NCBI GenBank assembly: GCA_030430075.1 | Contig: JAUIGN010000001.1 | Location: forward strand, 124,001-188,000 | Direction of reading: 5' to 3' | From: a bacterium | GTDB lineage: Bacteria; Planctomycetota; Planctomycetia; Pirellulales; Pirellulaceae | DNA: 64,000 bases | Part shown: one piece after another, positions 1-9,240 of the stretch | Layout of the letters: every line of letters starts with the position of its first letter | Position numbering within the stretch: position 1 is the stretch's first letter | Position numbers and translations under genes: made by a program | The notes under the pieces: generated by a model | Database searches by the model: none | What the model was told of the DNA's origin: nothing | What the model saw: only the letters and a program-made list of their open reading frames with translations

Positions 1-117
1 CGCGCCCATCGGACGCCAACGCCTTTCGGCTGAGCTGCGAGTTTCGCTGCGTAAACTTCCATCCATCGATTGCGGCACAGCGACGTGGACTGCCCGTTGT
101 TCGTTCATGAATGATCC
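1..117 (+). repeat. Partial copy of 165-bp dispersed element (right part)
   Basis: This stretch lines up, with many differences, with the right-hand two thirds of the elements at 19234-19398 and 20165-20330. Shared blocks are CGGCTGAG near base 30, GCGAC near base 80 and the terminal ATGAATGATCC at 107-117. The left end would lie outside the window. It stops 28 bases beyond the end of the histidine kinase gene. Matches were found by eye. Confidence 0.6.
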
Positions 118-145
118 CGGGGCGTCTTGGCAACCAACGGGAGCG

Positions 146-889
146 TTAGCTGATCCGCCGCGGCGCAGGGAACTCGAGCGTAAACTTGGTGCCGTGTCCG
201 ACCACGCTGTCGACGTTGATTCGACCTTGATGGGCAACAATGATCCGCTGGGTCATCGGCAAGCCCAGTCCGGAGCCGCCATTCTTGGTGGAATAGAACG
301 GATCGAACATGTGGATGGCCGTCTTTTGATCCATACCGCAACCGTTGTCGATCAGGTCCAGCGCGACGCCGTAGACCGTCTGCCGGGTGCGGACCTCCAG
401 CCGCCCGCCGGCGGGCATCGCTTCCAGGGAGTTCTTCACCAGGTTGACCAGTGCCGCCTGCAGCGTCTGCGGCTCCAGCATGATGCTGGGCAAGTCGCGA
501 TCAAGATAGCGAATCACCTCGACGCCCGATTCGCGCGCCTGCAGGTCAAACAAGTCGAGCACGACTTCGACCTGCTCATTCAGGCTCCCTGCGTGCAAAT
601 CGAGTTTGCTGAGACGAACAAACCTGAGGAAATCGTTGAGCAGCTTCTCCAGACGCTCGCACTGGTTGCGCACCAGGTTCAACTTGGAAACCGCCCGCCG
701 CTCGCGCTGCGTTTCCGGCTCTGCGAAGTCCTCGCTGAGCAGGTCCATATTCATGCGGATGACGGAGAGCGGATTCTTGATCTCGTGGGCCAATGAGCCG
801 GCCATCTCCGCCAGTTCGTTGTAACTGGATTGCAGACGCTCGTTCAGCGCTTCGGCATTCTCGTGCTCGTCGGCCGGCATAGTACTCAT
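146..889 (-). CDS. Soluble sensor histidine kinase
   Basis: The 247-residue protein is a two-component histidine kinase core without a membrane segment or a recognisable sensor domain. The dimerisation/phosphoacceptor helix carries the H-box LAHEIKNPL with His35. The ATPase domain has the N-box NLVKNSLEAM (149-158), G1 box DNGCGM (181-186), F box FDPFYSTK and G2 box GSGLGLP (205-211), all intact. It should autophosphorylate on His35 and pass the phosphate to a response regulator. None lies beside it here: pnp is upstream, and the downstream side is cut by the window edge. The small size suggests a cytoplasmic kinase that reads its signal through a partner. Function is clear at family level, but signal and target are unknown. 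Confidence 0.9.
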   Translation of the reverse strand: MSTMPADEHENAEALNERLQSSYNELAEMAGSLAHEIKNPLSVIRMNMDLLSEDFAEPETQRERRAVSKLNLVRNQCERLEKLLNDFLRFVRLSKLDLHAGSLNEQVEVVLDLFDLQARESGVEVIRYLDRDLPSIMLEPQTLQAALVNLVKNSLEAMPAGGRLEVRTRQTVYGVALDLIDNGCGMDQKTAIHMFDPFYSTKNGGSGLGLPMTQRIIVAHQGRINVDSVVGHGTKFTLEFPAPRRIS

Positions 890-984
890 GGTGTCGCCGT
901 CAGTGGCCTCTGCGGGGTGACGAGGAAACCTGCGATTCCGCGCCTCGCTTGGCTGACCCGGAGTTCATCGATAGCGCATGGAGG

Positions 985-1020
985 AAAAAACGCAACCCGG
1001 CGCGACCGGCGCCGGGTTGC
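985..1020 (-). terminator. Rho-independent terminator of rpsO-pnp
   Basis: A perfect 12-bp stem (992-1003 GCAACCCGGCGC with 1009-1020) encloses a 5-base loop. Read on the minus strand it is followed by six T (985-990). It lies about 110 bases after the pnp stop codon and before the histidine kinase start, so it should separate the two units. Confidence 0.9.
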
Positions 1021-1131
1021 CATAGCTGTGAGCCGAAATCATGGGACGATGGTGCGTCGAGCGACCATCACCAGGCACCGGCCCCGGCTGGCTCGTTGCC
1101 ACCGGGTGCCGGTGCGTTGGTCCGCATGGGC

Positions 1132-3354
1132 TTACCGGCGGCGACCGGAAGACCGGCCTTCACCTCCGCCGCCACGTCGGCGTGGTCGGTCACCACCACT
1201 CTGTCCTCCGCCGCCTTCGCCGGACTCGCCGCCACCTTCGGCGGCCGCGGTCGCCAATTCATCCTCGAGACCGAGCTCTTCCATCGCCTTGCGACGGCTG
1301 AGTTTGACGCGGTCATGTTCGTCCACATCGATCACCAGGACTTTCATTTCGTCGCCCATCGAGCAGACGTCGGCCACGCTGTTGACGAACCCGTTGGACA
1401 ACTCGCTGATATGGCACAATCCGTCGCGACCCGGCAGGATCTCGACGAACGCGCCAAAGTCCTTGATGCTGGTGACCCGGCCGTCATAGATCTTGCCCAC
1501 CTGGACCGTCGCCGTCAGTGCTTCGATCTCGGACAGGGCGGCGTCGGCCCACTCCTGGTTCGTGCTGGCGACGGTAACCGTGCCGTCCTCTTCGACCTCG
1601 ATCACCGAACCGGTCCGCTCTTGAATCCCGCGAATGTTCTTTCCGCCGGGTCCAATCAAAGCGCCGATCTTGTCAGGCTCGATCTTCGTGCGAATCAGCC
1701 GTGGAGCCCATTCGGACGTGTTTCCGCGAGGTTCCCGAATCGCACCCAGCATGGACCGCAGGATTTCGATCCGAGCCTCTCGCGATTGCTGCAGGGTCGC
1801 TCGAATGATCTCTTCGCTGATCCCGTTGATCTTGAGATCAAGTTGAATGCCCGTGATCCCGTTTTGCGTGCCGGCGATCTTGAAGTCCATGTCGCCGAAG
1901 TGGTCTTCATCGCCCAGGATGTCGGTCAACAATTCCCATCGGTCGCCGTCCTTGACCAGGCCGACGGAGATTCCGGCGACCGGATTGCTGATCGGCACAC
2001 CGGCCGCCATCAATCCCAGCGTGGCGCCGCAAACGCTGGCCATGGACGAAGAACCGTTCGATTCCAGGATGTCCGAAATCACGCGAATCGTGTAGGGGAA
2101 CTCGTCCGGGTCCGGTACGACCGGCTTCACGCTCCGCTCGGCCAGCGCACCGTGACCAATTTCTCGGCGACCGGGACCACGGATCGGCCGGCATTCGCCG
2201 ACCGAGAAGGACGGGAAGTTGTAGTCCAACATGAACTTCTTCGAGTACTCGTCGGCCAGACCGTCGACCCGCTGTTCGTCACGGCCCGTTCCCAGCGTAA
2301 TCGTCACCAGGGACTGGGTCTCACCGCGTTGGAACACGGCCGAGCCATGGACACGCGGCAGGACATCAACGAAACACTCGATCGGCCGCAGTGTCTTGCC
2401 GTCGCGGCCGTCGGGGCGCGTGCCGGCCAGAATCAAGTCCCGCACCACCTTCGCTTCCAGATCGTGCCAGGCCGACTTGAACTCGTTGATGCAGACGGCA
2501 TCGTCGGCGTCCGGATCGGGGATGACTTCGTTCTTGGCCTTCTCCTTGAGTTCCGTGACCGCCTCGGCCCGGGCCTGCTTTCCCTCGGTCTGCTTGGCGG
2601 CCTTGAACGCGTCGTAGTAGGTCTCGGTCAATTTGTCGAGCAACCCGCTTTCTTCGGGCGGCACGAACTCGTCTTTGGTCGGGTTCACCTTCTCAGCAAG
2701 CTCGACCTGCATCGCGCAGATTTCCTTGATCGCTGCGTGCGCGTAGAGGATCGCTTCGACCATTTCGTCTTCGGGCATCTCCCGAGCGAAACCTTCGATC
2801 ATCAAGACGGCGTCCGTGGTACCGGAGACGATCAGGTCGAGATCGCTTTCTTCCAGGTCGACGCTGGTGGGAAACACGATCAGTTCGCCATCGACGCGGC
2901 CGATACGCACCGAGCCGATCGGCCCCAGGAAGGGCATCGGAGAGATCATGCACGCCGCCGACGAGCCATTCATGGCGATCACGTCGCCATCGTTGATCTT
3001 GTCGCTGGCCAGCACGAAGTTCTGAATCTGAACTTCGTCAACGAACCCCTTCGGGAAGGATGGACGGATCGGCCGATCGATCAACCGAGCGGTCAACGTC
3101 TCCTTGGTGGTCGGACGGCCTTCTCGCTTGAGAAAACCTCCGGGGAACTTCCCGGCGGCCGCCGTGCGCTCACGGTAGTCGCACATCAGCGGGAAGAAAT
3201 CAATGCCGGGGCGCGGAGTTCCGGTTGCGACCGCGCTCAATACGAGCGTATCGGCATATTGGGCCAACACGGCCCCTGCGGCCTGTTTGGCGAGAACACC
3301 GGTTTCAAACGAGAGGACACTCTTTCCTATTTGCTTTTCTACACGTACCTTCAC
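1132..3354 (-). CDS. pnp: Polyribonucleotide nucleotidyltransferase (PNPase)
   Basis: This is the phosphorolytic 3'-5' exoribonuclease of RNA turnover, about 740 residues and full length. Two RNase PH-like domains are visible; the second contains the conserved core around SMASVCGATLGLM. They are followed by a KH domain (GPGGKNIRGIQ) and an S1 domain (YDGRVTSIKDFGAFVEILPG). The C-terminus is an unusual Gly/Arg-rich tail (GGGESGEGGGG, then RPRRRGGGGEGRSSGRRR) that probably binds RNA. The reading frame is open to 3393, but homologues begin near the KVRVEKQIGK segment, so the GTG at 3354 is preferred. It lies 55 bases downstream of rpsO on the same strand, the classic rpsO-pnp operon, and is closed by the hairpin at 985-1020. 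Confidence 0.96.
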   Translation of the reverse strand: MKVRVEKQIGKSVLSFETGVLAKQAAGAVLAQYADTLVLSAVATGTPRPGIDFFPLMCDYRERTAAAGKFPGGFLKREGRPTTKETLTARLIDRPIRPSFPKGFVDEVQIQNFVLASDKINDGDVIAMNGSSAACMISPMPFLGPIGSVRIGRVDGELIVFPTSVDLEESDLDLIVSGTTDAVLMIEGFAREMPEDEMVEAILYAHAAIKEICAMQVELAEKVNPTKDEFVPPEESGLLDKLTETYYDAFKAAKQTEGKQARAEAVTELKEKAKNEVIPDPDADDAVCINEFKSAWHDLEAKVVRDLILAGTRPDGRDGKTLRPIECFVDVLPRVHGSAVFQRGETQSLVTITLGTGRDEQRVDGLADEYSKKFMLDYNFPSFSVGECRPIRGPGRREIGHGALAERSVKPVVPDPDEFPYTIRVISDILESNGSSSMASVCGATLGLMAAGVPISNPVAGISVGLVKDGDRWELLTDILGDEDHFGDMDFKIAGTQNGITGIQLDLKINGISEEIIRATLQQSREARIEILRSMLGAIREPRGNTSEWAPRLIRTKIEPDKIGALIGPGGKNIRGIQERTGSVIEVEEDGTVTVASTNQEWADAALSEIEALTATVQVGKIYDGRVTSIKDFGAFVEILPGRDGLCHISELSNGFVNSVADVCSMGDEMKVLVIDVDEHDRVKLSRRKAMEELGLEDELATAAAEGGGESGEGGGGQSGGDRPRRRGGGGEGRSSGRRR

Positions 3355-3409
3355 TTCACATACCTGCCTTCTGCAAGCGTCCCGGCGCAACAAGACAGGC
3401 AGACTGCGG

Positions 3410-3679
3410 CTACTTACGAATTCCGAGTCGGCCGATGATGTCGAGATACCGCTGCGGATCTACACGCCGCATATAGTCAAGCAAACGACGTCGCCGACTA
3501 ACCATCGCCAACAATCCGCGGCGACTTGCGTAGTCTTTCTTGTGCGTACGAAGGTGTTCGGTCAGGTTATTAATCCGAGTCGTCAGAATCGCAACTTGAA
3601 CTTCGGGTGATCCCGTGTCCCCGTCGCTTTGCTTGTAACCCTGGATGACTTCCTGTTTCCGGTCTTTCGTGATCGTCAT
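3410..3679 (-). CDS. rpsO: 30S ribosomal protein S15
   Basis: The 89-residue product is the usual size of S15, which binds 16S rRNA early in small-subunit assembly. Family signatures are [35 protein letters not shown] and [11 protein letters not shown]. The frame is open upstream to 3790, but the ATG at 3679 gives the standard N-terminus [12 protein letters not shown] and the 37 extra residues have no counterpart in S15. It is followed by pnp. In enterobacteria S15 represses its own translation; nothing here shows whether that also holds in this organism. Confidence 0.97.
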   Translation of the reverse strand: MTITKDRKQEVIQGYKQSDGDTGSPEVQVAILTTRINNLTEHLRTHKKDYASRRGLLAMVSRRRRLLDYMRRVDPQRYLDIIGRLGIRK

Positions 3680-4331
3680 CTGTAACCCTATGTTTTGCGG
3701 GGGAACGGGAAACATCCCGTCCTCATTGGCACTCGACAATTGCGTCTTGCCAGGACTTTTTCCAAAACTGATAACTTTGCCAATAAACAACTTAGCGGCT
3801 CAATGTAGCAGCGCTTCTCCGATTTGCAACTCCAAATGACCACCGTCCAACCGCCGATTCTGCCTCGAATCCACGACCAGCCCCAGGCACCCGCCGCACG
3901 GCCCTGCGCCATCGCTCGATCGCAGACCCTCCCCGGTTGGGCGGCCGCCAGGCAAGCCGATCGGCGCGAGCCCTCAGTTCCCGGCGATCCCCGCCTCGAC
4001 CAGCGCTTCACATCGCCTCACACACCACCCGTTAGAACGGGTTTCAGCTCAGGCTGGCAGTTCCCCTGGCCGGCACGACGGCAGGCATCGCTGTCCCCAG
4101 CCCCGGCCGCCGCTCGCCCCAACGCACATCAACCTGCCGGCCGCCCGGGAACCGGCAGTCGAGACCACCCTGCCCCCGCCGGCAAGGTGGCAGAACCGGC
4201 AACCTTGGCGGCGTCGCAGCAGCTGAAATTTCTTGCAACGCGTGACGCCAGATTCTACAAACGAAGCCTGTCATTCTCACCCATTCTGTCTGCGGCACTG
4301 TCCGCATCTGCCTTCAACCGAGCCTGCCTTC
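3680..4331. other. Divergent intergenic region, rpsO / ggt
   Basis: These 652 bases separate two divergently transcribed genes. The part at about 3770-3840 is AT-richer than its surroundings and probably holds the rpsO promoter, but no convincing -35/-10 pair could be fixed. I see no RNA gene or credible reading frame. Confidence 0.5.
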
Positions 4332-6080
4332 ATGATCCGCATCCGCCGATTTGCCTTGGCCCTGATCCCTGCGAGCTTTCTTGTGACTGAACCCAGCATT
4401 CCACTCAACTCGGTGCGTGCCGAGGTCCGGGCCGCCGGCTACGATCGGCCGGTCGGCGATCCCCACCAGAGCCGCTCTGTTGTGCTGGCCAAGCATGGCG
4501 CGGTCGCGACGAGCCATCCCTTGGCGGCGCAGGCCGGCCTGGACATGCTCAAGTCCGGCGGCAACGCCGTCGATGCGGCGATCGCAGCGAACGCCATGTT
4601 GGGCGTCGTCGAACCGATGAGCTGCGGGATCGGCGGCGATTTGTTCGCCATTTATTGGGACCACAAGACTCAGAAATTGTACGGGCTCAACGCCAGCGGC
4701 CGCAGCCCCGCCGCGCTGACTCGGCAGGTCTTCGCAGACAAGAAGTTGAACAAAATCCCCACGTACGGGCCGCTCGCCTGGTCCGTGCCGGGGTGCGTGA
4801 GCGGATGGGGCGAACTGCAGGCCCGCTTTGGCAGCCGGCCGTTGGAGGCGATCCTGGCAGCCGCCATCCAGACCGCCGACGAAGGCTTTCCGGTGACGGA
4901 AGTGATTGCCAGCTATTGGAAAGGGGCGGAGAAGCGGTTGCAGGAATGGCCCGATTCGGCGGCCACGTTTCTCATCGACGGCAAGCGGGCCCCACGCTTC
5001 GGCGAAGTCTTTTGCAACCCGCGGCTGGCAACGTCGTACCGCGAGATCGCGACCGCGGGTCCGGACGCGTTCTATCACGGCGAGATCGCTCGACAGATCA
5101 TCGCCTTTAGCGAGGCCAACGGGGGATTTCTGCGGGCCGAAGACCTGGCCAATCATCGCTCGGACTGGGTCAACCCCGTGTCGACCACGTACCGCGGCTA
5201 CGAGGTCTGGGAGCTGCCCCCCAACGGTCAGGGGATTGCCGCCTTGCAGATTTTGAACGTCCTGGAACAGTTCGACCTCAAGTCGATGGGCCACGGCAGC
5301 GCCGACTACACGCATCTGTTTGTTGAAGCGAAGCGGTTGGCCTTTGCCGACCGGGCGAAATTCTACTCGGACCCCGCGTTCAACGACCTCCCCACCGCGA
5401 ACTTGATCTCCAAAGAATACGCCGTGCGGCAACGGAAGCGGCTCGACCTGCAGCGGGCGGCTCAGGATGTCCCTGCCGGCGACCCGATCCTGAGGCACGG
5501 TGACACCGTATATATCTCGGTTGTCGACAAGGATCGCAACTGCTGCTCGCTGATCCAAAGCAACTACCACGGCTTCGGCTCGCAGGTCGTGACGGGCGGC
5601 GTCGGCTTTGCGATGCAGAACCGGGGCGCCCTGTTTGCCCTGGACGAGCAGCATCGCAATCGCCTGGAACCGAACAAGCGGCCCTTCCATACCATTATTC
5701 CGGCCATGGTGACGAAGGATGACCGGCCGTGGTTCTGTTTCGGCGTGATGGGAGGAGACATGCAACCGCAGGGCCACGCCCAGGTGCTCGTCAATCTGAT
5801 CGACTTCGGGATGAACGTGCAAGCCGCCGGCGACGCGGCCCGCGTCCGCCACCTGGGCAGCGCCCAACCGACCGGTGCCGCAGCCGACGGCGTGGGCACG
5901 GTACAGGTCGAATCGGGTATTTCCGCGGAAACCGTCCAGCAGTTGCGGGCACGGGGCCACAAAATCGTCCGGGCGAAAGGCGCATTCGGCGGCTACCAGG
6001 GAATTCTTATCGATTGGGAAAACGGCGTTTTGCAGGCAGCAACCGAATCCCGCAAGGATGGCGAAGCGGTCGGCTACTGA
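4332..6080 (+). CDS. ggt: Gamma-glutamyltranspeptidase family hydrolase, exported
   Basis: This 582-residue N-terminal nucleophile hydrolase of the gamma-glutamyltransferase family would cleave gamma-glutamyl bonds, for example of glutathione, in the periplasm. Residues 1-29 look like a signal peptide (MIRIRR, hydrophobic stretch, cleavage after VRA). GGNAVDAAIAANAMLGVVEP and SCGIGGDLFA are hallmark blocks of the large subunit. The maturation site is Thr392 in DTVYISVVD, corresponding to the catalytic Thr of TTHYSVVD in E. coli. FGVMGGDMQPQGHAQV supplies the oxyanion glycines; this version is typical of the YwrD-like subgroup. The upstream frame opens at 4233, but the ATG at 4332 starts the signal peptide. 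The gene stands alone; the next one starts 217 bases downstream. The exact substrate is unknown. Confidence 0.92.
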   Translation: MIRIRRFALALIPASFLVTEPSIPLNSVRAEVRAAGYDRPVGDPHQSRSVVLAKHGAVATSHPLAAQAGLDMLKSGGNAVDAAIAANAMLGVVEPMSCGIGGDLFAIYWDHKTQKLYGLNASGRSPAALTRQVFADKKLNKIPTYGPLAWSVPGCVSGWGELQARFGSRPLEAILAAAIQTADEGFPVTEVIASYWKGAEKRLQEWPDSAATFLIDGKRAPRFGEVFCNPRLATSYREIATAGPDAFYHGEIARQIIAFSEANGGFLRAEDLANHRSDWVNPVSTTYRGYEVWELPPNGQGIAALQILNVLEQFDLKSMGHGSADYTHLFVEAKRLAFADRAKFYSDPAFNDLPTANLISKEYAVRQRKRLDLQRAAQDVPAGDPILRHGDTVYISVVDKDRNCCSLIQSNYHGFGSQVVTGGVGFAMQNRGALFALDEQHRNRLEPNKRPFHTIIPAMVTKDDRPWFCFGVMGGDMQPQGHAQVLVNLIDFGMNVQAAGDAARVRHLGSAQPTGAAADGVGTVQVESGISAETVQQLRARGHKIVRAKGAFGGYQGILIDWENGVLQAATESRKDGEAVGY

Positions 6081-6297
6081 CGTCCGGTTGTTGCGCCCCC
6101 ACTGCGGGATGGCGCGCCTTGCCGAGTGCGCCTTGCTACGTGCGACTTGCCAAGGCGGGCACGCCGGCCTCCAGGCCCGCTCCGGATTCACCGGTATTGA
6201 CGCGGGCCATGCCGGGGCAAACGATTGGCCGGGTTACTGAGCACCATGTTTCGACACCACTCCGCACTCGCTCCATGCATCCTGTGAGGTTTCCGTC

Positions 6298-7383
6298 ATG
6301 CCAGACAACGACCGCCGCCGATTCCTGAAGACCGCCGCGACCGGTTCGGTCATCTCCCCCTTGGTCGGCTGGCACGCAGTCGCCGCACAGCGCCCTGTCA
6401 GGATCAAGGTCGGCCAGATCGGCACGAAGCATGCCCATGCCGGCGGCAAGATGGACACCTTGCGCAAGTTCTCAGACCACTACGACGTGGTGGGCGTGGT
6501 CGAGCCCGATGCGGACCGGCGGGCCCGGATGCAGGAGACGCCAACCTACCGGGGGCTGACCTGGATGACGAGCGAACAGCTCCTGAATGTCGAGGGCCTG
6601 CAGGCAGTTGCCGTGGAAACGGAAGTCCGCGATCTATTGTCCACGGCCCAGCAGTGTGTCGAGGCCGGACTGCACATTCACCTGGACAAGCCGGCCGGCG
6701 ACAACCTGCCGGCCTTCCGCCGCTTGCTCGATACATCCGTTCGCAAGCAGCGTGTCGTCCAAATGGGCTACATGTATCGCTACAACCCGGCCTTTCAGTT
6801 TCTCTTTCGCGCGGTCCGGGAAGGCTGGCTGGGGCAGATCTTCGAGATCCACGCCGTGATGAGCAAAACGGTTGGGGACGCCACGCGGGCCCAATTGGCC
6901 CGTTATCCTGGAGGATCGATGTTCGAACTTGGCTGCCACTTGATGGATGCCATCATCCATGTTGCCGGCCGCCCCGATCGTGTGACGACCTTCAATCGCC
7001 GCACGCGTCCCGAACAGGATACGTTGCTGGACAACTGTCTGGCGGTGTTGGAATATCCGCGGGCAACTGCCACACTGCGGACCGCATTGATGGAAGTGGA
7101 CGGGTTCCGCCGGCGCCAGTTGGTTGTTTGCGGGGACCTGGGGACCGTCGACATCCGGCCGCTCGAACCACCCCGGCTGACCTTGACCCTCGACCGGCCA
7201 CGGGGCGACTTCAAAAAGGGGACCCAAACGGTTCCCCTGAAGCAACTGGGCGGCCGCTACGACGGAGACTTCCTCGACCTGGCGCGGATCATTCGCGGCG
7301 ACAAAGCAGCCGACTTCAGCGTGGCCCACGACCTGGCCGTGCAAACGGCCGTGCTGGAAGCAAGCGGCCTGCCGACAACGTGA
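6298..7383 (+). CDS. Gfo/Idh/MocA family oxidoreductase with Tat signal
   Basis: The 361-residue protein starts with a twin-arginine signal (DRRRFLKTAATG, then a hydrophobic stretch to AVAAQ), so it should be folded with its cofactor and exported by Tat. The mature part is a Gfo/Idh/MocA NAD(P)-dependent sugar oxidoreductase. The Rossmann strand KVGQIGTKHAHAGG has only a degenerate glycine pattern; LHIHLDKPAGDN carries the family EKP-like lysine motif and GGSMFELGCHLMD matches the substrate-side GGG..D..H block. Such exported paralogues are abundant in planctomycetes, where they are usually linked to polysaccharide use; the substrate cannot be read here. A GAGG ribosome-binding site lies 8 bases before the ATG. 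The gene ends 10 bases before a tandem repeat block. Confidence 0.88.
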   Translation: MPDNDRRRFLKTAATGSVISPLVGWHAVAAQRPVRIKVGQIGTKHAHAGGKMDTLRKFSDHYDVVGVVEPDADRRARMQETPTYRGLTWMTSEQLLNVEGLQAVAVETEVRDLLSTAQQCVEAGLHIHLDKPAGDNLPAFRRLLDTSVRKQRVVQMGYMYRYNPAFQFLFRAVREGWLGQIFEIHAVMSKTVGDATRAQLARYPGGSMFELGCHLMDAIIHVAGRPDRVTTFNRRTRPEQDTLLDNCLAVLEYPRATATLRTALMEVDGFRRRQLVVCGDLGTVDIRPLEPPRLTLTLDRPRGDFKKGTQTVPLKQLGGRYDGDFLDLARIIRGDKAADFSVAHDLAVQTAVLEASGLPTT

Positions 7384-7393
7384 GCACTGACAC

Positions 7394-7566
7394 AACGCGC
7401 GGGTCTCCGCCCCCTTTGCTCGGCGCGGGTCTCCACCTTCTTGCTCGGCGCGCGTCTCCACCTTCTTGCTCGGCGCGCGTCTCCACCTTCTTGCTCGGCG
7501 CGGGTCTCCGCCCCCTTGCTCGGCGCGGGTCTCCGACCCCGCCGAAACGGCTGACCGAAGGTCTCC
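7394..7566. repeat. 25-bp tandem repeats with a dispersed 46-bp end module
   Basis: Four exact-length 25-bp units (7418, 7443, 7468, 7493), of the form GCTCGGCGCGSGTCTCC plus 8 more bases, follow a partial first unit. The array ends in a 46-base module at 7521-7566 that recurs almost unchanged at 12105-12151. It starts 10 bases after the stop codon of the oxidoreductase gene. There are no spacers, so it is not a CRISPR array. Confidence 0.85.
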
Positions 7567-7711
7567 AATTCCTGACGTTCCGCTGAGCATGACCCCAATA
7601 CTGTTCAATTCGCAAATACTGTTCAATTCGCATCCGGTGATCGCATCCGAAACGTGTCGACTGACAAAGGGCCAATCATGTCCGTCAGGCGTCTGCAACA
7701 TTTCTGCCAGT

Positions 7712-7745
7712 ACGGAATGTCATGCAAAGCATGACCTACGGAAGT
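7712..7745. repeat. Short palindromic repeat (GTCATGC type), copy 1
   Basis: The perfect arms GTCATGC and GCATGAC around AAA are followed by CTACGGAA. Very similar copies lie at 14955-14979 and 49302-49326. All three are intergenic. Confidence 0.75.
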
Positions 7746-7780
7746 GCGGAATCCGATCGAACGGTATCGAGTTTAGCCCG

Positions 7781-7944
7781 GGTGATTCATCAACGAACAA
7801 CGATTCGGTGCAAGTCGCTGAGTCGCCAGCGCTTGGCGTGAACCGACGCAAAGCGCTGCGCAGCTCAGTCGGAGTGCGTTCGCATCCGGTTAGCATGGCG
7901 AACGACGGAGCCGGAGCGAACGCCCAACGGCTGATGCGTAATCC
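7781..7944 (-). repeat. 165-bp dispersed element with terminal inverted repeats, copy 1
   Basis: Read on the minus strand this begins GGATTACGCATCAGCCG and ends TTGATGAATCACC, matching the copies at 19234-19398 and 20165-20330 in length (164 bases), order of blocks and ends. CCGGG flanks the element, as at other copies. It lies in the 899-base gene-free stretch 7384-8282, which otherwise holds only the repeats listed separately and no credible gene. Confidence 0.75.
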
Positions 7945-7960
7945 GGGTTTGCCTGACTGC

Positions 7961-8000
7961 GAGGCCCACAAGCAAAGTCGGAGGCCCACAAGCAAGGTCG
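7961..8000. repeat. Two direct 20-bp repeats
   Basis: GAGGCCCACAAGCAAAGTCG at 7961 is followed directly by the same sequence with one A to G change at 7981. It starts 16 bases after the 165-bp element copy. Confidence 0.85.
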
Positions 8001-8282
8001 AGACGTAACGCCCCCGTTTGACAACCTATCCGCCCCACCGCAAGATGAAGGACTTCGGAATCGGGAAGTTCAACGTGCCGTGTTGCGGCCCCAGGTTGGC
8101 TGGCGTGGCAGCGAGTTGCCTGCCGTCGTTCGCGGCCTGGGTGAGCGAGGAGGATCGCCGCGACTCCACCGTCGAACGAAGCGCATCGCGGAGGTCCCGG
8201 TCGCGATGCCCAACGCCCGTCGGGTCCGGTTCCCGATCGGCGGTCGCCCCCACGGTTGGTCCCTCTCCCTCCCGCCCGTTGA

Positions 8283-8849
8283 ATGCGCGTGAACGACGAG
8301 TCGCAACTGATCGACGATTCTCTGCTGGGCGACGCAGCGGCATTTGGCCAACTGGTCAGAATCCACCAGGACCGCTTGTACAACGCGGTTGCAAACTTCA
8401 TTGGCGACCGCGTGGAAGCGGAAGACGTGGTCCAGGAGGCGTTCGTCCAAGCCTATTTGAAGCTGGCATCATTTAAACGAAATGCCGCATTCTATACCTG
8501 GCTGTATCGCATCGCCTTCAATACGGCGGTCAGCCGAAAACGGCGAAAACGGGTCGAGACCTCGGTCGATCAAACTCGCGAAGTCACCGGCTCCGAGCCG
8601 ATCGACGAGGGAGATACTCCCGGCGATCGACTGATGCGCGATGAACAGGCGAAGCAAGTTCACGCGGCCCTCGATCTGCTCAGCGACGAGCATCGGGCCA
8701 TCCTGGTCCTTCGCGAGATGGAAGAATTGGATTACGACGCGATCGCCGAGATTCTGCAGATTAACATCGGCACCGTGCGCAGCCGGCTGCATCGCGCCCG
8801 CGCCCAAATGCGGGAGAAGTTGCTGGAGCTGGAGCAGGACGCGGGCTGA
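8283..8849 (+). CDS. ECF-type RNA polymerase sigma factor
   Basis: The 188-residue protein is a group-4 (extracytoplasmic function) sigma factor. Region 2 contains QDRLYNAVANFIGDRVEAED and VVQEAFVQAYLKLASF with FYTWLYRIAFNTAVS; region 4 contains LLSDEHRAILVLREMEELDY and the helix-turn-helix segment YDAIAEILQINIGTVRSRLH. A charged linker (about 85-120) joins the two. It directs RNA polymerase to an alternative promoter set. Unlike the other two sigma factors of this window, no anti-sigma gene follows: the next 391 bases carry no convincing gene. The ATG at 8283 lacks a clear ribosome-binding site, and a GTG three codons later is possible. Resemblance to the SigW/RpoE class is general only. Confidence 0.9.
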   Translation: MRVNDESQLIDDSLLGDAAAFGQLVRIHQDRLYNAVANFIGDRVEAEDVVQEAFVQAYLKLASFKRNAAFYTWLYRIAFNTAVSRKRRKRVETSVDQTREVTGSEPIDEGDTPGDRLMRDEQAKQVHAALDLLSDEHRAILVLREMEELDYDAIAEILQINIGTVRSRLHRARAQMREKLLELEQDAG

Positions 8850-9240
8850 GCGGCGTGTTCGATGAGACATCGTCCGGTTGGCCACCGTCACACGTCAATG
8901 GAAGCCGGAAACCACCGTCCGGCGACGCCAGCCAAGGATGACCTGAGAATGTCATGCCTGGCAGGTTCCGCGGCCATACCGGCCCACGATCGGCCGCCCA
9001 CCGGGCGGACGCCCTCCCCTGCCACCTCGAAACGGCGGGTGACTTGCCGTATGTTTGAAGCCAACGCGGCCTGACAGACGCCGCACCGGTTGTCGGTTTG
9101 CTCGCCGCCCGCTCGTGTCGCCGTGCCGGTGGCTGCCGCCGCGGCGACACGGGCAAGCGTGAGTCGGCGACGCGGGCACGCAGGAGTCTCAGTACGGCGC
9201 GGAGCTCAGAGGTCCCCATCCGAATGGACGCAACCACCTG
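8850..9240. other. Intergenic region upstream of cobO-type gene
   Basis: There is no gene that I can support. A 10-bp inverted repeat (CGTGTCGCCG at 9114-9123 with CGGCGACACG at 9142-9151) could form a hairpin about 90 bases before the adenosyltransferase start. I looked for a cobalamin riboswitch and did not find its B12-box pattern. Confidence 0.5.

Noticed and set aside
949..3438. Very long open frame on the plus strand (829 codons)
   Set aside because: It is the antisense of pnp, whose protein is unmistakable. Long antisense frames are a by-product of high GC at third codon positions.
4314..6191. Long open frame on the minus strand (625 codons)
   Set aside because: It lies opposite the gamma-glutamyltranspeptidase gene; its translation has no recognisable motif.
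7394..7566. Possible CRISPR array
   Set aside because: The 25-bp units follow one another without spacers, and there are no cas genes.
7466..8008. Open frame of 180 codons on the plus strand in the repeat-rich gap
   Set aside because: It runs through the tandem repeats and the 165-bp element, so its translation is that of repeats (for example NAQRLMRNPG), not of a gene.
8850..9240. Cobalamin riboswitch before the adenosyltransferase gene
   Set aside because: A few GC-rich blocks look similar, but neither the B12 box nor the conserved core could be found in order.
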